Shown here piece after piece: positions 33,890 to 43,036 of a stretch of 54,638 nucleotides of DNA. Numbering within the stretch: the stretch's first letter is position 1; each line of letters starts with the position of its first letter. Position numbers and translations under genes: made by a program. Origin of the DNA: Clostridia bacterium (GTDB lineage: Bacteria > Bacillota > Clostridia > Oscillospirales > CAG-272); the NCBI GenBank assembly GCA_017938205.1, contig JAGBCA010000038.1, positions 1 through 54,638 of the forward strand, given 5' to 3'. A model generated the notes under the pieces. It saw only the letters and a list, made by a program, of their open reading frames with translations, ran no database searches and had not been told where the DNA came from.

Positions 33890-34702
33890 ATGAAAAACTA
33901 CCGTCTTCCTCTTTCCAAGAGCATTCCCTTCTGCAACGAAAAGTTTTACGAGCTGCTGAGTGAGGCAAAATCGCTCGGCTTCGAGGCGATCGATTTTGAC
34001 ATTGCGGGCGCTTGGAGCACACCCGACATTGAGGATGAATATTTCCTGCATCTTGAGGAGGGTATGGCGGCCGTGATCGAAAGCGGTCTGCCCGTCAACT
34101 GCATTCACATCCCCTTCGGCGACCGCTGGAATCCCTGCCTGCATGACGAGGATGCAAGACGCGCCGTTGTAGAGAAATTTCGTGCGATCATTGCACGCAC
34201 CGCGCCCCTGAAGCCCCTTGGCTACATCGTGCACGGCAGTTTTGAGCCAAATTTTGATGATGAGAGAGAGGCGAAGATCGCCCAGCTCGTAAAGTCCATG
34301 CGCGAGATGGCAGATGCAACGGACGCTTACCTTTGCATTGAGATCCTGCCCCGTACCTGCCTTATGAACACCGCAGCAGAGGCAAAGCGCATCATCGAAG
34401 AGATCGGCATTGACAACGTGCGCGTTTGCGTGGACGTGAACCATTTCCTTCAAGAAAAGAGCGAGGACGGCGTGCTTGCACTCGGCAATCTGATCGTGAC
34501 CACCCACATCTCCGACCATGATTACGAGAACGAGCGCCATTGGATGCCCGGCAAAGGAAAGATCAACTGGAACGCGCTGATCGGCGCTTTTGAGAAGATC
34601 GGCTACAAGGGCGTATTCAACTACGAGCTCGGCGCACCGCTTGCCGATATTAAGGAAAACTACAAGATTCTTTTTGATGCGTACAACGCAAGTAAGGATT
34701 AA
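33890..34702 (+). CDS. Sugar phosphate isomerase/epimerase (TIM barrel)
   Basis: A 270-aa AP-endonuclease-2 type barrel. Recognisable stretches are VNCIHIPFGDRW (His), YLCIEILPRT (Glu), VRVCVDVNHF (Asp/His), VTTHISDHDYENE (His) and VFNYELGAP (Glu), consistent with a divalent-metal site. The start at 33890 follows GAAAGGA; the frame opens 18 bases earlier with TTG. It follows the MATE gene by 21 bases and precedes the PHP gene by three. Substrate unknown. Confidence 0.85.
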   Translation: MKNYRLPLSKSIPFCNEKFYELLSEAKSLGFEAIDFDIAGAWSTPDIEDEYFLHLEEGMAAVIESGLPVNCIHIPFGDRWNPCLHDEDARRAVVEKFRAIIARTAPLKPLGYIVHGSFEPNFDDEREAKIAQLVKSMREMADATDAYLCIEILPRTCLMNTAAEAKRIIEEIGIDNVRVCVDVNHFLQEKSEDGVLALGNLIVTTHISDHDYENERHWMPGKGKINWNALIGAFEKIGYKGVFNYELGAPLADIKENYKILFDAYNASKD

Positions 34703-34705
34703 AAT

Positions 34706-35503
34706 ATGAAATTTACATACGACCATGATCTTCATATTCATTCAAAGATTTCCAGCTGCTCGGCAGATCCTAAGCAGACAAATGAAAAAATTCTCGCTTA
34801 CGCGAAGGAAAATGGGCTAAAAACGGTTTGCCTGACCGACCACTACTGGGACGAGCGCGTGGAAGGCCCGAGCGATTGGTACGCCGTGCAGAACACGGCG
34901 CACGTGAAGGCGGCTCTTCCCTTGCCACAGGCAGAGGGCATTCGCTTTCTTTTCGGTTGCGAGACCGATATGCGCGCGGATATGACGATCGGTATTTCGA
35001 AAGAGCGATTTGACGAATTTGATTTCGTTATCATACCGACCACCCATATGCATATGAAGGAATTCACCGTTCCCGCGGAATGTGCAGGTAAGCCCGATAA
35101 GCTGGCAACGCTCTGGGTGGAGAAGCTCGATGCGCTGCTTGCGATGGATCTGCCATTCCATAAGATCGGAATCGCGCACCTTTGCTGCTATTTGATCGGC
35201 GGCGGCAACGACACCCTATACGAAAAAACGCTCGCAGCCATCAAAAACGAGGATCTCAAGCGCATCTTTACAAGAGCGGCGGCACTCGGCGTTGGCATTG
35301 AGCTGAATCAAGGCGATTTTATGTTTGATCACGGCGCAAGGGAGGATATTCTTCGCATCTTCACAGCCGCAAAGAATTGCGGCTGCAAATTCTATCTCGG
35401 AAGCGATGCGCATCATCCCAAGAGCTTTGACAAAGCCCCCATTTTCTTTGAAAAAGCAATCGAGCTGCTTGGTTTAACCGAGGATGATAAGTTTATCATT
35501 TAA
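34706..35503 (+). CDS. PHP-domain phosphoesterase
   Basis: A 265-aa PHP protein of histidinol-phosphatase-like size. Metal-binding motifs appear in order: DLHIHSKISSCS (residues 8-19), LTDHYW, the GCETDM strand, PTTHMHM, GIAHLCC and GSDAHHP. The PHP fold uses three metals to hydrolyse phosphate esters, but some members have other roles. It starts three bases after the isomerase stop, so the two are translationally close and probably act on the same intermediate. A very strong terminator follows. Confidence 0.82.
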   Translation: MKFTYDHDLHIHSKISSCSADPKQTNEKILAYAKENGLKTVCLTDHYWDERVEGPSDWYAVQNTAHVKAALPLPQAEGIRFLFGCETDMRADMTIGISKERFDEFDFVIIPTTHMHMKEFTVPAECAGKPDKLATLWVEKLDALLAMDLPFHKIGIAHLCCYLIGGGNDTLYEKTLAAIKNEDLKRIFTRAAALGVGIELNQGDFMFDHGAREDILRIFTAAKNCGCKFYLGSDAHHPKSFDKAPIFFEKAIELLGLTEDDKFII

Positions 35504-35547
35504 AAAAACGGCGTATTGCAAACAGTTGTTTGCAATACGCCGTTTTT
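35504..35547. terminator. Bidirectional terminator
   Basis: ACGGCGTATTGCAAAC pairs perfectly with GTTTGCAATACGCCGT around AGTT, with A and T runs outside. It lies between the convergent PHP and CapA-like genes. Confidence 0.9.
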
Positions 35548-35565
35548 TCTTGTATTCTTCTTTCA

Positions 35566-36723
35566 TTAAAGCAGAGAGAGAAGGTAGTCCTTTACGCCAT
35601 CGAGCTTGCTTTCCTGCCATTTCCCGTCCTCCGCCCTCTCGGCAAGAGGGCATACGACATCAAAATTCATTACGCCATGCGGAAGATCATCTTCGGTTTG
35701 TTTCTTGAAATAAGCCTCCCACTCTTCCTTTTTGGCATTTTTGTATTTCTCGGGCTCCAGAAAGATCCTGCGGCGGCTCTCCTCCAGAACGAAGGCCTTG
35801 GCGGCAAGAGGAATGAGCGTTTCGTATTCCTTGGCGCTTACATTCGCGAAGATCGCGGGCAAGGGGGAAAGCGATATTCTCTGCTCGCCGCGCGTAAGCC
35901 GTGCGCCGATGGCTTCAAAGGAGAATTTTTCTTCTTCCAGCGAAAGTCTTAAAAGCAACCCGATGTCGGTATAGGCATGGGAACGCTGATAATCGGTATC
36001 AAAAATAAAATTGCCAAGAGAATAGAAGATCGCTTTTTTGCCTTCCTCTAAGATCTCGTAATTTTCGGGCACGTGGGGATGATGACCGACCACGATGTCC
36101 GCTCCGTATTCGACGTATTTGAGGTAGCGATCGCGCGTGTAGGGGTTCGGAAGCGCGGAAAACTCCTCGCCACCGTGCGAGATCACGATACACCAGCGAC
36201 ATTTTGCCTTGATCTCTCGGATGCGCTTTTCGATCCTCTCCATATAGTTCCAAAGGAAAACACCGGGCTTTTCCTCGGTTGCACCAATGCAATCGGGCGG
36301 ATAGCCAACGGCGATGATGCCGATGCCGCCCGCCTCGTCAAGGTACAGCGGCGCAGAGGCCTCCTCAATATCCAAGCCTGCACCTACGGTCATACAGCCC
36401 ATTTCGGCGGCGATCCTGTTGGTGCTTTCGATGCCTGCACGGCCTGCATCCATCGTGTGATTATTGGCAAGGCAGAAGATATCCGCTTGAATTTTTTTCA
36501 AAAAAACAGTGGCGGCAGGGTCCATCGCGTGGAAGAAAATGTCCTTGCTTCCGTCATCGGTTGCGTGGATCAATGCGCCCTCCACGTTGGCAACCACGTG
36601 ATCCGCGCTGTGAAAGAAATCCAAAATTTCGGGTGAGAGAAGGCTTTCATCCTCCCATTTTTTCTCCATATAGCGGTCAAAGCCGATGTCACCCGTAAAG
36701 ACGATCGAGGTAGCGGTCTTCAT
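35566..36723 (-). CDS. CapA-family metallophosphatase-like protein
   Basis: A 385-aa protein with CapA/PgsA-type motifs: FTGDIGFDRYM (residues 9-19), VVANVEGALI, CLANNHTMDAG, VISHGGEE, VVGHHPHVPEN and IFYSLGNFIFD. These are the metal-binding loops of the calcineurin-like CapA fold. Named members take part in poly-gamma-glutamate capsule synthesis, but many homologues have no known substrate. No signal peptide or membrane anchor is seen here, unlike classical CapA. AAGGAG precedes the ATG at 36723. It is a single gene divergent from uxuA. Confidence 0.82.
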   Translation of the reverse strand: MKTATSIVFTGDIGFDRYMEKKWEDESLLSPEILDFFHSADHVVANVEGALIHATDDGSKDIFFHAMDPAATVFLKKIQADIFCLANNHTMDAGRAGIESTNRIAAEMGCMTVGAGLDIEEASAPLYLDEAGGIGIIAVGYPPDCIGATEEKPGVFLWNYMERIEKRIREIKAKCRWCIVISHGGEEFSALPNPYTRDRYLKYVEYGADIVVGHHPHVPENYEILEEGKKAIFYSLGNFIFDTDYQRSHAYTDIGLLLRLSLEEEKFSFEAIGARLTRGEQRISLSPLPAIFANVSAKEYETLIPLAAKAFVLEESRRRIFLEPEKYKNAKKEEWEAYFKKQTEDDLPHGVMNFDVVCPLAERAEDGKWQESKLDGVKDYLLSLL

Positions 36724-36754
36724 TTGTATCTCCTTTGCTTTCTCTGATGAAAAC

Positions 36755-36783
36755 AGTATAACACAACGCAGAAGCTTTAGCAA
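36755..36783 (-). promoter_or_regulatory. Promoter of the CapA-like gene
   Basis: On the minus strand TTGCTA (36783-36778), 17 bases, TATACT (36760-36755). Confidence 0.6.
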
Positions 36784-36859
36784 TCACATCCGATAAAAAG
36801 CAGAAAAATATGCAAAAAACGAGTATTTTTGTACAATAAGAAAAAAAGATGCGTTCCTA

Positions 36860-36888
36860 TTGCTTTTAAGCGAAAAATATGTTAAAAT
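36860..36888 (+). promoter_or_regulatory. Promoter of uxuA
   Basis: TTGCTT (36860-36865), 17 bases, TAAAAT (36883-36888) with an extended TG. Confidence 0.6.
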
Positions 36889-36920
36889 ACACGTAGAATA
36901 TTTTTTGGAGGTTTTTTACC

Positions 36921-38009
36921 ATGCCAATGCAAATGACATTCCGCTGGTACGGCGAGGGCAACGACAAGATCAGCCTTGCCGATATCAAGCAGATCCCCGG
37001 CGTGACCGGTATCGTTTGGGCACTGCATCACAAGATGCCGGGCGAGATCTGGGAGATCGACGAGATCGCTGAGGTGAAAAAGCAGCTCGATGCCTACGGC
37101 TTCAACATGGATGTGGTTGAGTCCGTGAACGTGCACGACGATATTAAGATCGGTCTGCCCACGCGCGACCATTACATTGAAAACTACAAGCAGTGCATCC
37201 GCAATCTTTCAAAATTCGGCGTGAAGGTGATCTGCTACAACTTCATGCCCATCTTTGACTGGACGAGAAGCAACCTCTTCCACCCCGTGGGTGACGGCTC
37301 GACCGCTCTCTTCTACGAGAAGAACATGATCCAGGACGACTATAACGCAATGGCAAAGTACATTCTCGATTTTACCGAGAAGTACAATATGTCCTTCCCC
37401 GGCTGGGAGCCTGAGAGAATGGCGAAGCTCGACCAGCTTTTCAAGGCCTACGAGGGTGTGGATCACGAAAAATTGTGGGAGAATCTCAAGTATTTCCTTG
37501 AGGCCATCATGCCCACCTGCCGCGAGTGCAACGTGAAAATGGCGATCCATATGGACGATCCGCCGTGGGATATCTTTGGTCTGCCCCGCCTTCTCGTTGA
37601 CGAGGCGAGCATTGACCGCTTCCTTAAGATGGTGGACGATGAATACAATTGCCTGACGCTCTGCTCCGGCAGCCTTGGCGCAAATCCCGAAAACAACGTG
37701 GCGGACATCGTTCGCAAGCACTGCGACAGAATTGCCTTTGCGCACATCAGAAACGTGAAGCACTTTGAAAACGGCGACTTCTCCGAGGCCAGCCACCGCG
37801 ACTGTGACGGCGATACCGGCATTCTCGATATTCTGAAGGCTTACCACGACTGCGGCTTTGAGGGCTATATCCGCCCCGACCACGGCAGACACCTCTGGAA
37901 CGAGGGTCCCGGCAACGTGCGCCCCGGTTACGGTCTTTACGACCGTGCACTCGGCATTATGTATATGCTCGGCGTTTGGGATATGCTGGATAAGCTCGAC
38001 AAGAAATAA
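36921..38009 (+). CDS. uxuA: Mannonate dehydratase
   Basis: A 362-aa UxuA-family TIM barrel, normal length. It dehydrates D-mannonate to 2-keto-3-deoxy-gluconate in glucuronate catabolism. Family motifs are FRWYGEGND at the N-terminus, CYNFMPIFDWTR, MAIHMDDPPW, LCSGSLGAN, FAHIRNVKH and YIRPDHGRH near the C-terminus. TTGGAGG precedes the ATG. The next gene is a GH28 polygalacturonase 59 bases on, which suggests a uronate theme; galacturonate itself would need altronate dehydratase, which is absent. Codons are highly optimised, suggesting strong expression. Confidence 0.93.
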   Translation: MPMQMTFRWYGEGNDKISLADIKQIPGVTGIVWALHHKMPGEIWEIDEIAEVKKQLDAYGFNMDVVESVNVHDDIKIGLPTRDHYIENYKQCIRNLSKFGVKVICYNFMPIFDWTRSNLFHPVGDGSTALFYEKNMIQDDYNAMAKYILDFTEKYNMSFPGWEPERMAKLDQLFKAYEGVDHEKLWENLKYFLEAIMPTCRECNVKMAIHMDDPPWDIFGLPRLLVDEASIDRFLKMVDDEYNCLTLCSGSLGANPENNVADIVRKHCDRIAFAHIRNVKHFENGDFSEASHRDCDGDTGILDILKAYHDCGFEGYIRPDHGRHLWNEGPGNVRPGYGLYDRALGIMYMLGVWDMLDKLDKK

Positions 38010-38023
38010 TTCTTTATATTTTA

Positions 38024-38053
38024 TGAACGGCAGGCGAACACCTGCCGTTCTTT
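38024..38053 (+). terminator. Hairpin between uxuA and the GH28 gene
   Basis: GAACGGCAGG pairs with CCTGCCGTTC around CGAACA, followed by a short TTTC. The weak T-run suggests partial termination or RNA processing between the two genes. Confidence 0.6.
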
Positions 38054-38068
38054 CAGAAGGAGTTTTCC

Positions 38069-39343
38069 ATGTTTTTTAAGCCCTTTCCTCTCCCGATTCC
38101 TCCCACTTTTCCCGAAAAAGAGGTAAAGATCACGGATTTCGGTGCCAAAGAGGGTGCGTTATGTACCGAGGCGATCGCAAAAGCGATCGATGCAGTGCAC
38201 ACATTGGGTGGCGGCCGCGTGGTCATTCCCGAGGGCAACTGGCACACCGGTCCGATCCATATGAAAAGCAATATTGAGCTGCATATTGCGCGCGGTGCGA
38301 CCGTTTTTTTCACGGAGGATCGATCCGCATATTTGCCCGTGGTTCTGACAAACTACGAGGGCATTCGTTGCTACAACTTTTCCCCGATGATCTACGGCAA
38401 CGGCCTTACCGACGTAGCGATCACGGGCGAGGGAAGGCTTGAGGGCAGCGGCCCCGCTTTTTGGGAATGGTCGAAAGCGACGCTTCGCGGCAGAGACCGT
38501 CTTTACGCCATGATGCGAGATAAAACGCCCGTAGAGGAAAGAGTTTTCGGTACAGAGGAGGATGCGCTCCGATCTCCGTTTTTGCAGTTTCTCAACTGCA
38601 AAAACCTGCTTATTGAAAACATTTATTTACATAATTCTCCGTTTTGGTCCTTGCATATCGTTTGGAGCGAAAACGTGACCGTGCACGGCATCACGATTGA
38701 GAATCAGACCAATTCCCCAAACACGGACGGCGTGAATATCGATGCCTGCAATCGCGTTCTGGTGGAGGGCTGCAGGATGATAACGCTCGGAGACGATATG
38801 TATTGTCTCAAGTCAGGCAGGAACGAGGACGCATGGGAGGTCGGCAAAGCCTGCGAAAACGTAGTGATCCGCAATTGCCGCGGCATCGGAAAAAGTAACA
38901 GCGGCGGAATCGTGATCGGCAGCGAGATGAGCGGCGGCGTGCGCAACATTTTAGCCGAAAACTGCGAATTTGAGGACAACCTCAACTGCATTCGTATCAA
39001 ATCCAAGGACGGGCGCGGCGGCGTTGTTGAAAATATAGATTTCAAAAACATCCGCATGGGGCGCGGTCTGCGCGGCATCAACTACACCTTCCGCTATTCC
39101 TGCGAGGCCACCGATGCGCCGAGAGAGCCCGGCAAGCATCTGCCGATCCTGCGAAACATTTATGCGGAGGGCATCACCTGCGGCGAGGTGGAGCAAGGCA
39201 TTGCAATTGACGGCATTCCAAACGGCCGTATGGAAAATCTTTGCTTCAAGGACATTACGATACACGCAAAGAAATGCCTGACGGCAGACACCGTAAACGG
39301 TCTTTCGATGGAAAACGTGCGTCTTTTTGAAATTTCAAAATGA
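38069..39343 (+). CDS. GH28 polygalacturonase-family glycoside hydrolase
   Basis: A 424-aa right-handed beta-helix enzyme. The four GH28 signatures are visible in order: SPNTDGVNID (catalytic Asp), LGDDMYCLKSG (paired Asp), NSGGIVIGSEMSGG (in place of the usual GHG, as in exo-acting GH28), and CIRIKS (RIK). These enzymes cleave alpha-1,4-galacturonosyl or related bonds of pectin. No signal peptide, so it is probably an intracellular enzyme for pectic oligosaccharides. AGAAGGAG precedes the ATG. The uxuA gene upstream fits uronate catabolism. Confidence 0.9.
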   Translation: MFFKPFPLPIPPTFPEKEVKITDFGAKEGALCTEAIAKAIDAVHTLGGGRVVIPEGNWHTGPIHMKSNIELHIARGATVFFTEDRSAYLPVVLTNYEGIRCYNFSPMIYGNGLTDVAITGEGRLEGSGPAFWEWSKATLRGRDRLYAMMRDKTPVEERVFGTEEDALRSPFLQFLNCKNLLIENIYLHNSPFWSLHIVWSENVTVHGITIENQTNSPNTDGVNIDACNRVLVEGCRMITLGDDMYCLKSGRNEDAWEVGKACENVVIRNCRGIGKSNSGGIVIGSEMSGGVRNILAENCEFEDNLNCIRIKSKDGRGGVVENIDFKNIRMGRGLRGINYTFRYSCEATDAPREPGKHLPILRNIYAEGITCGEVEQGIAIDGIPNGRMENLCFKDITIHAKKCLTADTVNGLSMENVRLFEISK

Positions 39344-39367
39344 TCTCTTATACATGCCTTTTTTATA

Positions 39368-39396
39368 AGCGCCGAGCCATTTCTCGGCGCTTTTTA
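39368..39396 (+). terminator. Terminator after the GH28 gene
   Basis: AGCGCCGAG pairs with CTCGGCGCT around CCATTT, followed by TTTTAC. Confidence 0.8.
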
Positions 39397-39405
39397 CTTA
39401 CCCTG

Positions 39406-39434
39406 TTGCATTATTTTTAAATTTATGATATAAT
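39406..39434 (+). promoter_or_regulatory. Promoter of the acyltransferase operon
   Basis: TTGCAT (39406-39411), 17 bases, TATAAT (39429-39434) with an extended TG. Confidence 0.7.
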
Positions 39435-39509
39435 TAAAGCATCCGTATGCGCATAGGATCCGTTTTTTTCCTTCTGCGCAAGACGCTTTGACAAGATACG
39501 AGGTCTTAT

Positions 39510-40799
39510 ATGACAAAAAAAGAAAAGAGAGTGCTGCGCTGGGTACGGCTGGACAACGCCGCGAAAATATACCCTGCCGCAAGACGAAGAAACTGGAGCA
39601 ACGTGTTCCGCCAATCCGTAACACTTTCCGAGGACGTGGACACCGAGGCTTTAAGATCCGCCCTCAAAGTCACCGTGAAGCGCTTTCCCTCCATTGCCGC
39701 GAGACTCAGACGCGGGCTTTTTTGGTTTTACCTTCAACAGGTAGAAACGCCGCCAACGATCCGCAAGGAACAAAGCTATCCGCTTGTTTTTATGAGCAAC
39801 AAGGAGATGCGGAGATGTGCGCTTCGCGTGATCGTGTATCGCAACCGCATCGCCGTGGAATTTTTTCATTCTCTGACGGACGGTACCGGCGCGCTTATCT
39901 TTCTGAAAACGCTGACAGCGGAATACTTAGAGCAAAAATACGGAATATCTATCCCCTGCGAGAACGGGATCCTGGATCGGCGGCAGCACCCGTCCGCTGA
40001 GGAGCTGGAGGATAGCTTCTTAAAATACACCGCCCCCGTAGCGGCCAGCCGAAGATCAAACAACGCATGGCGGCTCGTTCAGGATCCCACCCCCGGCGGA
40101 TTTCTGAACCTTACCTGCTTTTCGCTCCCCGTAGAGGAGGCACTGACGGCGGCACGCAGCCGCGGCATCAGCCTGACGGTGCTTTTGAGCGCCGCGATGA
40201 TGCAGGCATTGCAAAATTGGCAAATGGAAAAGGTGCCCTCCGTGCGCAGGAGAAAGCACATCAAGGTTCTGATCCCCGTCGATCTGCGAAAGCTTTTTCC
40301 AAGCAAAACACTGAGAAATTTTGCAATGTACACCATTCCCGAGATCGATCCAAGACTCGGCGAATACAGCTTTGAGGAGATCTGCAAGATCATTCAGTGC
40401 AAGATGGGCGAAGAGATCACGGCAAAGCATATGAGCACCGTGATCACGAAAAACGTGCAGGACGAGCGCAATCCCCTTGTTCGCCTGATCCCCCTGCCGC
40501 TGAAGAATCTGGTGATGAAGCTGATCTTCGACAGCGTGGGAGAGAGAAAATCCTGCCTTTCCGTTTCCAATCTCGGTGCCGTCAAGCTCCCGGAATGTAT
40601 GATGCCCTACGTGCAGAGAATCGATTTTATTCTCGGCGTGCAGGCGGCCGCCCCCTACAATTGCGGCATACTTTCCTACGGCGACACTGTTTATATCAAT
40701 TTTATCCGAAATACGCGCAATCCCGATCTGGAGCGCCATTTTGCTGCCGCTTTGCAGGAAATAGGGCTGACCGTGACCGTGGAGAGCAATCAAAGCTGA
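39510..40799 (+). CDS. Condensation-domain / alcohol-acetyltransferase-like protein
   Basis: A 429-aa chloramphenicol-acetyltransferase-fold protein. The active-site motif HHxxxDG appears as FHSLTDGTGAL, where the second His is kept and the first is Phe. Other family signs are the helix KRFPSIAARLRRG, IKVLIPVDLRKLFPSKTLRNF, and SVSNLGAV near the end. Such enzymes esterify or acylate a lipid or polyketide alcohol; the substrate here is unknown. Upstream AGG spacing is modest. It overlaps nothing and is followed 11 bases later by a DUF6320-like gene, with which it commonly pairs in my recollection. Confidence 0.78.
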   Translation: MTKKEKRVLRWVRLDNAAKIYPAARRRNWSNVFRQSVTLSEDVDTEALRSALKVTVKRFPSIAARLRRGLFWFYLQQVETPPTIRKEQSYPLVFMSNKEMRRCALRVIVYRNRIAVEFFHSLTDGTGALIFLKTLTAEYLEQKYGISIPCENGILDRRQHPSAEELEDSFLKYTAPVAASRRSNNAWRLVQDPTPGGFLNLTCFSLPVEEALTAARSRGISLTVLLSAAMMQALQNWQMEKVPSVRRRKHIKVLIPVDLRKLFPSKTLRNFAMYTIPEIDPRLGEYSFEEICKIIQCKMGEEITAKHMSTVITKNVQDERNPLVRLIPLPLKNLVMKLIFDSVGERKSCLSVSNLGAVKLPECMMPYVQRIDFILGVQAAAPYNCGILSYGDTVYINFIRNTRNPDLERHFAAALQEIGLTVTVESNQS

Positions 40800-40810
40800 G
40801 AGGTTTTTAT

Positions 40811-41503
40811 ATGTTTTGTATCAAATGCGGCGTTAAGCTCGCCGACACCGAGAAAAAATGTCCGCTTTGCGGCACGGTAGTGTATCACCCGACGCTCAAG
40901 CAGGAGGACGTTCCCCCTCTGTATCCCAAAAACCGCAATCCAAAGCTGCAGGCCAACCCCAAGGCCTTCAACGGCATTATCATTTTTCTCTTCCTGATCC
41001 CGATGCTGATCTGCCTTTTATCCGATTTGAAGCGCAACGGCGAGCTCAACTGGTTTGATCTCGCGGCGGGCGGAATCCTGCTTGGCTACATTGTTGTGGC
41101 GCTTCCGCAATGGTTTCAAAAGCCGAACCCCGTGATCTTCGTTCCTTGCGACTTCTTTGCCGCTACCGTGTATCTTTGGTACATCGATTTTGCAACGAAG
41201 GGCGGCTGGTTCTGGAGCTTCGCTTTGCCGGTTACAGGGGGATTTTGCCTGATCGTCTGTGCCATGGTAACGCTGACGCATTATCTGCACAGAGGCAAGC
41301 TTTTTATCTTTGGCGGCGGCTTTATCGCGCTTGGCGCCTGGACGATCATGCTTGAGATTCTTTTGGACCTCACCTTCAACGTGGCATTTATCGGCTGGGC
41401 GATCTATCCGCTGATCGTTCTCGCGCTGATCGGTGGCGGACTTATCTATCTCGGCATCAGCGCCTCCGCACGTGAAACGCTGGAGCGCAAGCTCTTCTTT
41501 TAA
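40811..41503 (+). CDS. DUF6320-like zinc-ribbon membrane protein
   Basis: A 230-aa protein. The N-terminus carries a zinc-ribbon of form CIKCGxKL...CPLCG (Cys3, Cys6, Cys17, Cys20). A proline-rich segment follows, then about six membrane segments (residues about 56-215). The layout matches what I recall as DUF6320. Its function is unknown. GAGAGG lies before the ATG. It sits between the acyltransferase gene and, after the intervening tag gene, an HSL-type esterase, suggesting a membrane component of a lipid-modifying unit. Confidence 0.72.
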   Translation: MFCIKCGVKLADTEKKCPLCGTVVYHPTLKQEDVPPLYPKNRNPKLQANPKAFNGIIIFLFLIPMLICLLSDLKRNGELNWFDLAAGGILLGYIVVALPQWFQKPNPVIFVPCDFFAATVYLWYIDFATKGGWFWSFALPVTGGFCLIVCAMVTLTHYLHRGKLFIFGGGFIALGAWTIMLEILLDLTFNVAFIGWAIYPLIVLALIGGGLIYLGISASARETLERKLFF

Positions 41504-41508
41504 AGCGT

Positions 41509-42069
41509 ATGGAAGGTGAAAAAAGGCGTTGCCGCTGGGTAAACCCCCAAAATCCCCTCTACTTAAAATATCACGACGAGGAATGGGGCGTTCCCCTGCA
41601 TGACGATCAAGGGCTTTACGAGCTTCTGATCCTCGAATCCTTTCAGGCGGGGCTTTCCTGGGAATGCGTGCTCAATAAAAGAGAAAGCTTTCGCTCCGCG
41701 TTTGACGGCTTTGACATTGATAAGATCTGCGTATACGGCGAAGAAAAGATCGAAGCGCTGATGGGGGATCCCGCCATCATCCGCAACCGCCGTAAGATCA
41801 CAGCAGCCGTGAAAAACAGCGCCGTTTTCAAAAGGATCCAAGCGGAATACGGATCGTTTGCAAATTATATTTGGTCCTTTACCGACGGAAAAACCGTTTT
41901 TGAAGATTGTACGGTGCGAACAGCCTCGCCGCTCTCGGATGCCGTTTCGGCAGATCTCAAAAGACGCGGCATGACCTTCGTTGGCACGACGATCGTGTAT
42001 TCCTATTTGCAGGCCATCGGCGTGATCAACGGGCACGAAAAGAACTGTGCATGGCATCGAGGAGAATAA
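41509..42069 (+). CDS. tag: DNA-3-methyladenine glycosylase I
   Basis: A 186-aa Tag of full length that removes 3-methyladenine from alkylated DNA to start base-excision repair. The N-terminal RCRWVN and HDEEWG, the central ESFQAGLSWECVLNKRE and IIRNRRKI, and the C-terminal VINGHEKNCAWH are typical. The zinc snap ligands Cys8, His22, His176 and Cys180 are present. It follows the DUF6320-like gene by five bases and its end overlaps the longest possible start of the esterase gene, so it looks like part of the same transcript although functionally unrelated. Confidence 0.94.
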   Translation: MEGEKRRCRWVNPQNPLYLKYHDEEWGVPLHDDQGLYELLILESFQAGLSWECVLNKRESFRSAFDGFDIDKICVYGEEKIEALMGDPAIIRNRRKITAAVKNSAVFKRIQAEYGSFANYIWSFTDGKTVFEDCTVRTASPLSDAVSADLKRRGMTFVGTTIVYSYLQAIGVINGHEKNCAWHRGE

Positions 42070-42079
42070 CAATAAGACA

Positions 42080-43036
42080 ATGAAATATAAAATAAGTAAA
42101 GAATTTTTTCCATTTTCGCATTTCAAGCCTCCGATCATAAACGGAAAGCTGCTCTGCCGTGTTGGTGCGCTCATGCCACCGTCACGCAGTCTTTTTAGAG
42201 ACCCTGCTCTCTCGGTAACAAAAAGGCACATACAAAGCTATGACGGCAAGGAGATCGAGCTTCTGATCCTCTCTCCGAAGGAAGAAAAGACGGAAATGCC
42301 CTGCCTTGTGTATTATCACGGCGGCGGCTTTATCTTCAGCGCCTCCTTTCACCACTACGATATTGCAAGAATCTACGCTAAGGGAGCACAGTGCAAGCTG
42401 ATCTTCGTGCAGTACCGACTTGCGCCGAAGCATCCCCATCCAACCCCATCCGAGGACTGCTATGCCGCCCTGCGCTGGGTCTTTGAAAATGCCGAGGCGC
42501 TCGGTGTTGACGCGCAAAGGATCGCCGTTGGCGGTGACAGCGCGGGCGGTGCGCTCGCGGCAGCGGTCTGCCATATGGCGAGGGATCGCGGCACCCCGCT
42601 CCCTTGCTTTCAGCTTCTCGTGTATCCTGTCACCGACCGCAGAATGCAGACCGAGTCCAACCGCATTTTCACGGACACACCGATGTGGAGCTCCAAATAT
42701 TCCAAAAAAATGTGGCGCGCCTATACCCCGGATGACAATGCCGCAGATCTGGCCTATGCATCGCCGATGGAAGCAAGATCCTTTACGGGGCTTCCGCCCG
42801 CCTACGTGGAAACAGCGGACATTGACTGTCTGCGCGACGAAGGGCTTGCCTACGCCGATGCGCTGTGCGCGGCAGGCGTGGAGGTCGCGCGCTATAGCAC
42901 GGTTGGAACGATCCACGGGTTCGACATCGTAAAAAAATCCACCGTTACAAAAGCCGCAATCGAAAAACGGATCGCGTTTATGCGTGAGCGGTTTATGGCG
43001 GAGAGCCTTCATTCCCAAAACGGAGAAAAAATATGA
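42080..43036 (+). CDS. HSL-family alpha/beta hydrolase (esterase)
   Basis: A 318-aa hormone-sensitive-lipase-type esterase. The oxyanion motif YYHGGGF, the segment QYRLAPKHPHPTPSEDCYAA and the nucleophile elbow GGDSAGGALA are classic. The acid is in CLRDEG and the histidine in TIHGFD. An upstream start at 42047 inside tag is possible, but ATG 42080 is preferred; neither has a well-spaced ribosome site (GAGGAG is about 16 bases upstream). The gene end overlaps the rhodanese gene by ATGA. It probably hydrolyses a short acyl ester, perhaps the product of the upstream acyltransferase. Confidence 0.87.
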   Translation: MKYKISKEFFPFSHFKPPIINGKLLCRVGALMPPSRSLFRDPALSVTKRHIQSYDGKEIELLILSPKEEKTEMPCLVYYHGGGFIFSASFHHYDIARIYAKGAQCKLIFVQYRLAPKHPHPTPSEDCYAALRWVFENAEALGVDAQRIAVGGDSAGGALAAAVCHMARDRGTPLPCFQLLVYPVTDRRMQTESNRIFTDTPMWSSKYSKKMWRAYTPDDNAADLAYASPMEARSFTGLPPAYVETADIDCLRDEGLAYADALCAAGVEVARYSTVGTIHGFDIVKKSTVTKAAIEKRIAFMRERFMAESLHSQNGEKI

